Positions 62,432 to 64,000 of a stretch of 64,000 bases of DNA are shown here, piece by piece. Every line of letters starts with the position of its first letter. Position 1 is the first letter of the stretch. Under the pieces are notes generated by a model. That model did no database searches and was not told the origin of the DNA. It saw nothing but the letters and a program-made list of their open reading frames with translations. The stretch is from an uncultured Lachnospiraceae bacterium. GTDB lineage: Bacteria > Bacillota > Clostridia > Lachnospirales > Lachnospiraceae. The DNA lies in the NCBI GenBank assembly GCA_910578645.1, contig CAJTQI010000001.1, positions 434,001 through 498,000 of the forward strand. The letters run 5' to 3'. Made by a program: the position numbers and the translations under genes.

Positions 62432-64000
62432 ATGTGGGGAGTAAGGGAAGACAAGGTTCCAAAATATCTTTTTGGAACCTTTTGTTTCTATTTATTATAT
62501 TTTGTAGCTGTTATTTTTTATTTGGAGACGGGCGTACAATGGCTTGCAGTACCCGTGGGCAGTTTTGCGGTAAGTCTGTTTGTATTGGGCTTGTATGGAA
62601 ATAATAGGCAAGTGCAGGCATATACGGCCTCAATTCTAATCTGTTTTAATGTCTTTGCATATAGTTTGATGTCCGGTGAGTATACGGAAGTCTTCACTGT
62701 ATTTTGTGCGGCAGTCTGTTTGGTTTCTTTTTATCATATTCCCAAAGCCAACTATGTGATGTTGGCACTTAGTACGCTTTATATCATATACGGGTTGGTT
62801 TGGCATGGAGAAGGCCAAAACGTTCTTTGGCGGGGCGGCTTCCTTTCGGTTATGATTCGCATTTTCAGCTTATACATGGTACAGATTCTGTTGATTATGC
62901 TGATTAAGAGACAGCAAAAGATGCAGAGCGTGGCGGAGCAGAAGAGGCAGAGGGCGGAGGAGGCGGCTCAGGCGAAAGAGGATTTTCTCGTCAATATGAG
63001 CCATGAAATCAGGACGCCTATGAATGCCATTACAGGGATGGCGGAACTGGCTTTGCGCAATAACCTGCTTACCGGACAGGGCAGGGAGTGTCTGTACAAT
63101 ATCCGGGCAGCGGGAGAGGATTTGCGGGTTATTATAGACGATATTCTGGATGTCACGAAGATAGATTCCGGCAGACTGGAAATCATGACAGAAGAATATG
63201 AGATTACATCGGTGGTGCACGATGCGGTGAATGTGATACAACTTATGCTGGGCGAAAAGCAGGTGGTGCTATCGGTGGATGTAAATCCGGATATACCTGT
63301 AAAGCTGCGAGGGGACAGCATCCGCATTAAGCAGATAATATTGAATCTGTTAACCAATGCCGTGAAATATACCGAGCAGGGGACAATACACTTGAAGGTA
63401 AAGTCTATGCCTGTTGAGGGGGCCGGGGAGCATATTTACCTGGAAGTTTCTGTGACGGATACAGGAATTGGGATGTCCCAGCAACAGTTGGAAGATTTAT
63501 TTACGAAATTCCGGCAGACGGACAGCGGCAGGGCACGAGGCGGAAGTGGTCTTGGCCTGGCTATTTCAAAGAGGTTGGCCGAGTTGATGCAGGGAGAACT
63601 GACCGTAGTGAGCGAGCTTGGTAAGGGCTCTCAATTTACGTTCACGGTCAGACAGGAAGTAGTGGATGCCGGTCCTTGTATGGTGAATGTTTCCCAGGAT
63701 GAATGCCGGCTTCCGGTTAAAAAGGAAGAGAACACAGAAAAAGAGAAGCCTAAGAAAGAAGGCAGGCAAGTGACCTTTACAGCCCCTTTAGTCCGCATAC
63801 TTCTTGTGGATGACAACAAAGTAAATTTGAAAGTTGCGGAAGGCTTGCTTCGTCCATATAAGATGTGTATAGAGACGGCAGGAAGTGGGATGCAGGCAGT
63901 GGAGTTGGTTAAGGAACGTATTTATGATTTGATTTTTATGGACCATATGATGCCTCAAATGGACGGTGTGGAAGCGGCTAAGATTATCCGTGGGTTAGAC
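62432..64000 (+). CDS. Hybrid histidine kinase (membrane sensor, HisKA, HATPase, receiver), 3' end outside window
   Basis: The frame is open from ATG at 62432 (AAAGGGG seven bases ahead) to the end of the window, 523 codons. Residues 1-160 hold about six membrane helices. A short coiled coil ('AEQKRQRAEEAAQAKED') leads to the phospho-acceptor domain with His in 'NMSHEIRTPMNAI' (about 190). The ATP-binding domain has 'NLLTNAVKYTEQG', 'DTGIGMS' and 'GGSGLGLAIS'. A receiver domain follows with 'ILLVDDNKVNL' and Asp in 'LIFMDHMMPQMDG' (about 506). A further HPt domain could lie beyond the window. Probably works with the single-domain receiver just upstream. Confidence 0.92.
   Translation, partial: MWGVREDKVPKYLFGTFCFYLLYFVAVIFYLETGVQWLAVPVGSFAVSLFVLGLYGNNRQVQAYTASILICFNVFAYSLMSGEYTEVFTVFCAAVCLVSFYHIPKANYVMLALSTLYIIYGLVWHGEGQNVLWRGGFLSVMIRIFSLYMVQILLIMLIKRQQKMQSVAEQKRQRAEEAAQAKEDFLVNMSHEIRTPMNAITGMAELALRNNLLTGQGRECLYNIRAAGEDLRVIIDDILDVTKIDSGRLEIMTEEYEITSVVHDAVNVIQLMLGEKQVVLSVDVNPDIPVKLRGDSIRIKQIILNLLTNAVKYTEQGTIHLKVKSMPVEGAGEHIYLEVSVTDTGIGMSQQQLEDLFTKFRQTDSGRARGGSGLGLAISKRLAELMQGELTVVSELGKGSQFTFTVRQEVVDAGPCMVNVSQDECRLPVKKEENTEKEKPKKEGRQVTFTAPLVRILLVDDNKVNLKVAEGLLRPYKMCIETAGSGMQAVELVKERIYDLIFMDHMMPQMDGVEAAKIIRGLD

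Overview
The window looks like the chromosome of an anaerobic gut-type Clostridium relative, most likely a Lachnospiraceae member. The support is indirect: AGGAGG-type ribosome binding sites, a T-box leader in front of a type-3 prolyl-tRNA synthetase, a PerR / reverse rubrerythrin / rubredoxin oxidative-stress block, BlaI-BlaR1 type regulation, a GH42 beta-galactosidase, and Lachnospiraceae-like short palindromic repeats. No RNA genes or CRISPR arrays were seen.

Layout. 1-2.4 kb: the end of an FtsX-type permease, a 165-bp foldback (MITE-like) element and an Rpn/PD-(D/E)XK protein on the minus strand. 2.9-37.4 kb: one long plus-strand locus for a type VII secretion (ESX/Yuk-like) system. It holds a PP2C phosphatase, a lipoprotein, a triple-ATPase EssC with FHA domain, five tandem membrane-anchored TPR paralogues (one frameshifted, with a foreign KilA-N gene between two of them), a LytTR regulator, an unknown protein, an EsaB/YukD ubiquitin-like protein, a helical small protein and five WXG100 proteins. 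It continues with a VWA-TM-FHA protein, a second PP2C, a kinase-TM-TPR protein, a 48-aa membrane microprotein, a 1656-aa RHS protein with an ESX-like N-terminus, and two kinase-TM-OmpA paralogues (the second frameshifted).

37.5-40.1 kb: an AT-rich operon with its own promoter and terminator encoding an ImmA/IrrE-type peptidase, a class III nucleotide cyclase fused to a degenerate Nudix domain, and a membrane protein matching the Pycsar effector family. This is a probable anti-phage system. 40.2-41.7 kb: rubredoxin, reverse rubrerythrin and PerR on the minus strand, with a perfect palindrome at the perR promoter.

42-64 kb: mostly housekeeping and accessory genes. These are a rhodanese-like protein without its cysteine, a histidine kinase/response regulator pair, an RluA-type pseudouridine synthase, a YtvI/AI-2E transporter, two O-antigen-ligase-like membrane proteins plus a NahK-like kinase, T-box/proS, ackA, GH42, a BlaI/BlaR1-like pair behind a heavily structured leader, a membrane-anchored amidase, a single-domain receiver and a hybrid histidine kinase that runs off the end.

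The main idea from the window is that the secretion locus combines a type VII ATPase and substrates with the parts list of the type VI threonine-phosphorylation switch (Ser/Thr kinases, PP2C phosphatases, FHA proteins, OmpA-like domains, RHS effector). A short threonine-centred motif recurs in the kinases and the VWA-FHA protein and is a candidate phospho-ligand for the FHA domains. The second idea is the cyclase-Nudix Pycsar variant immediately downstream.
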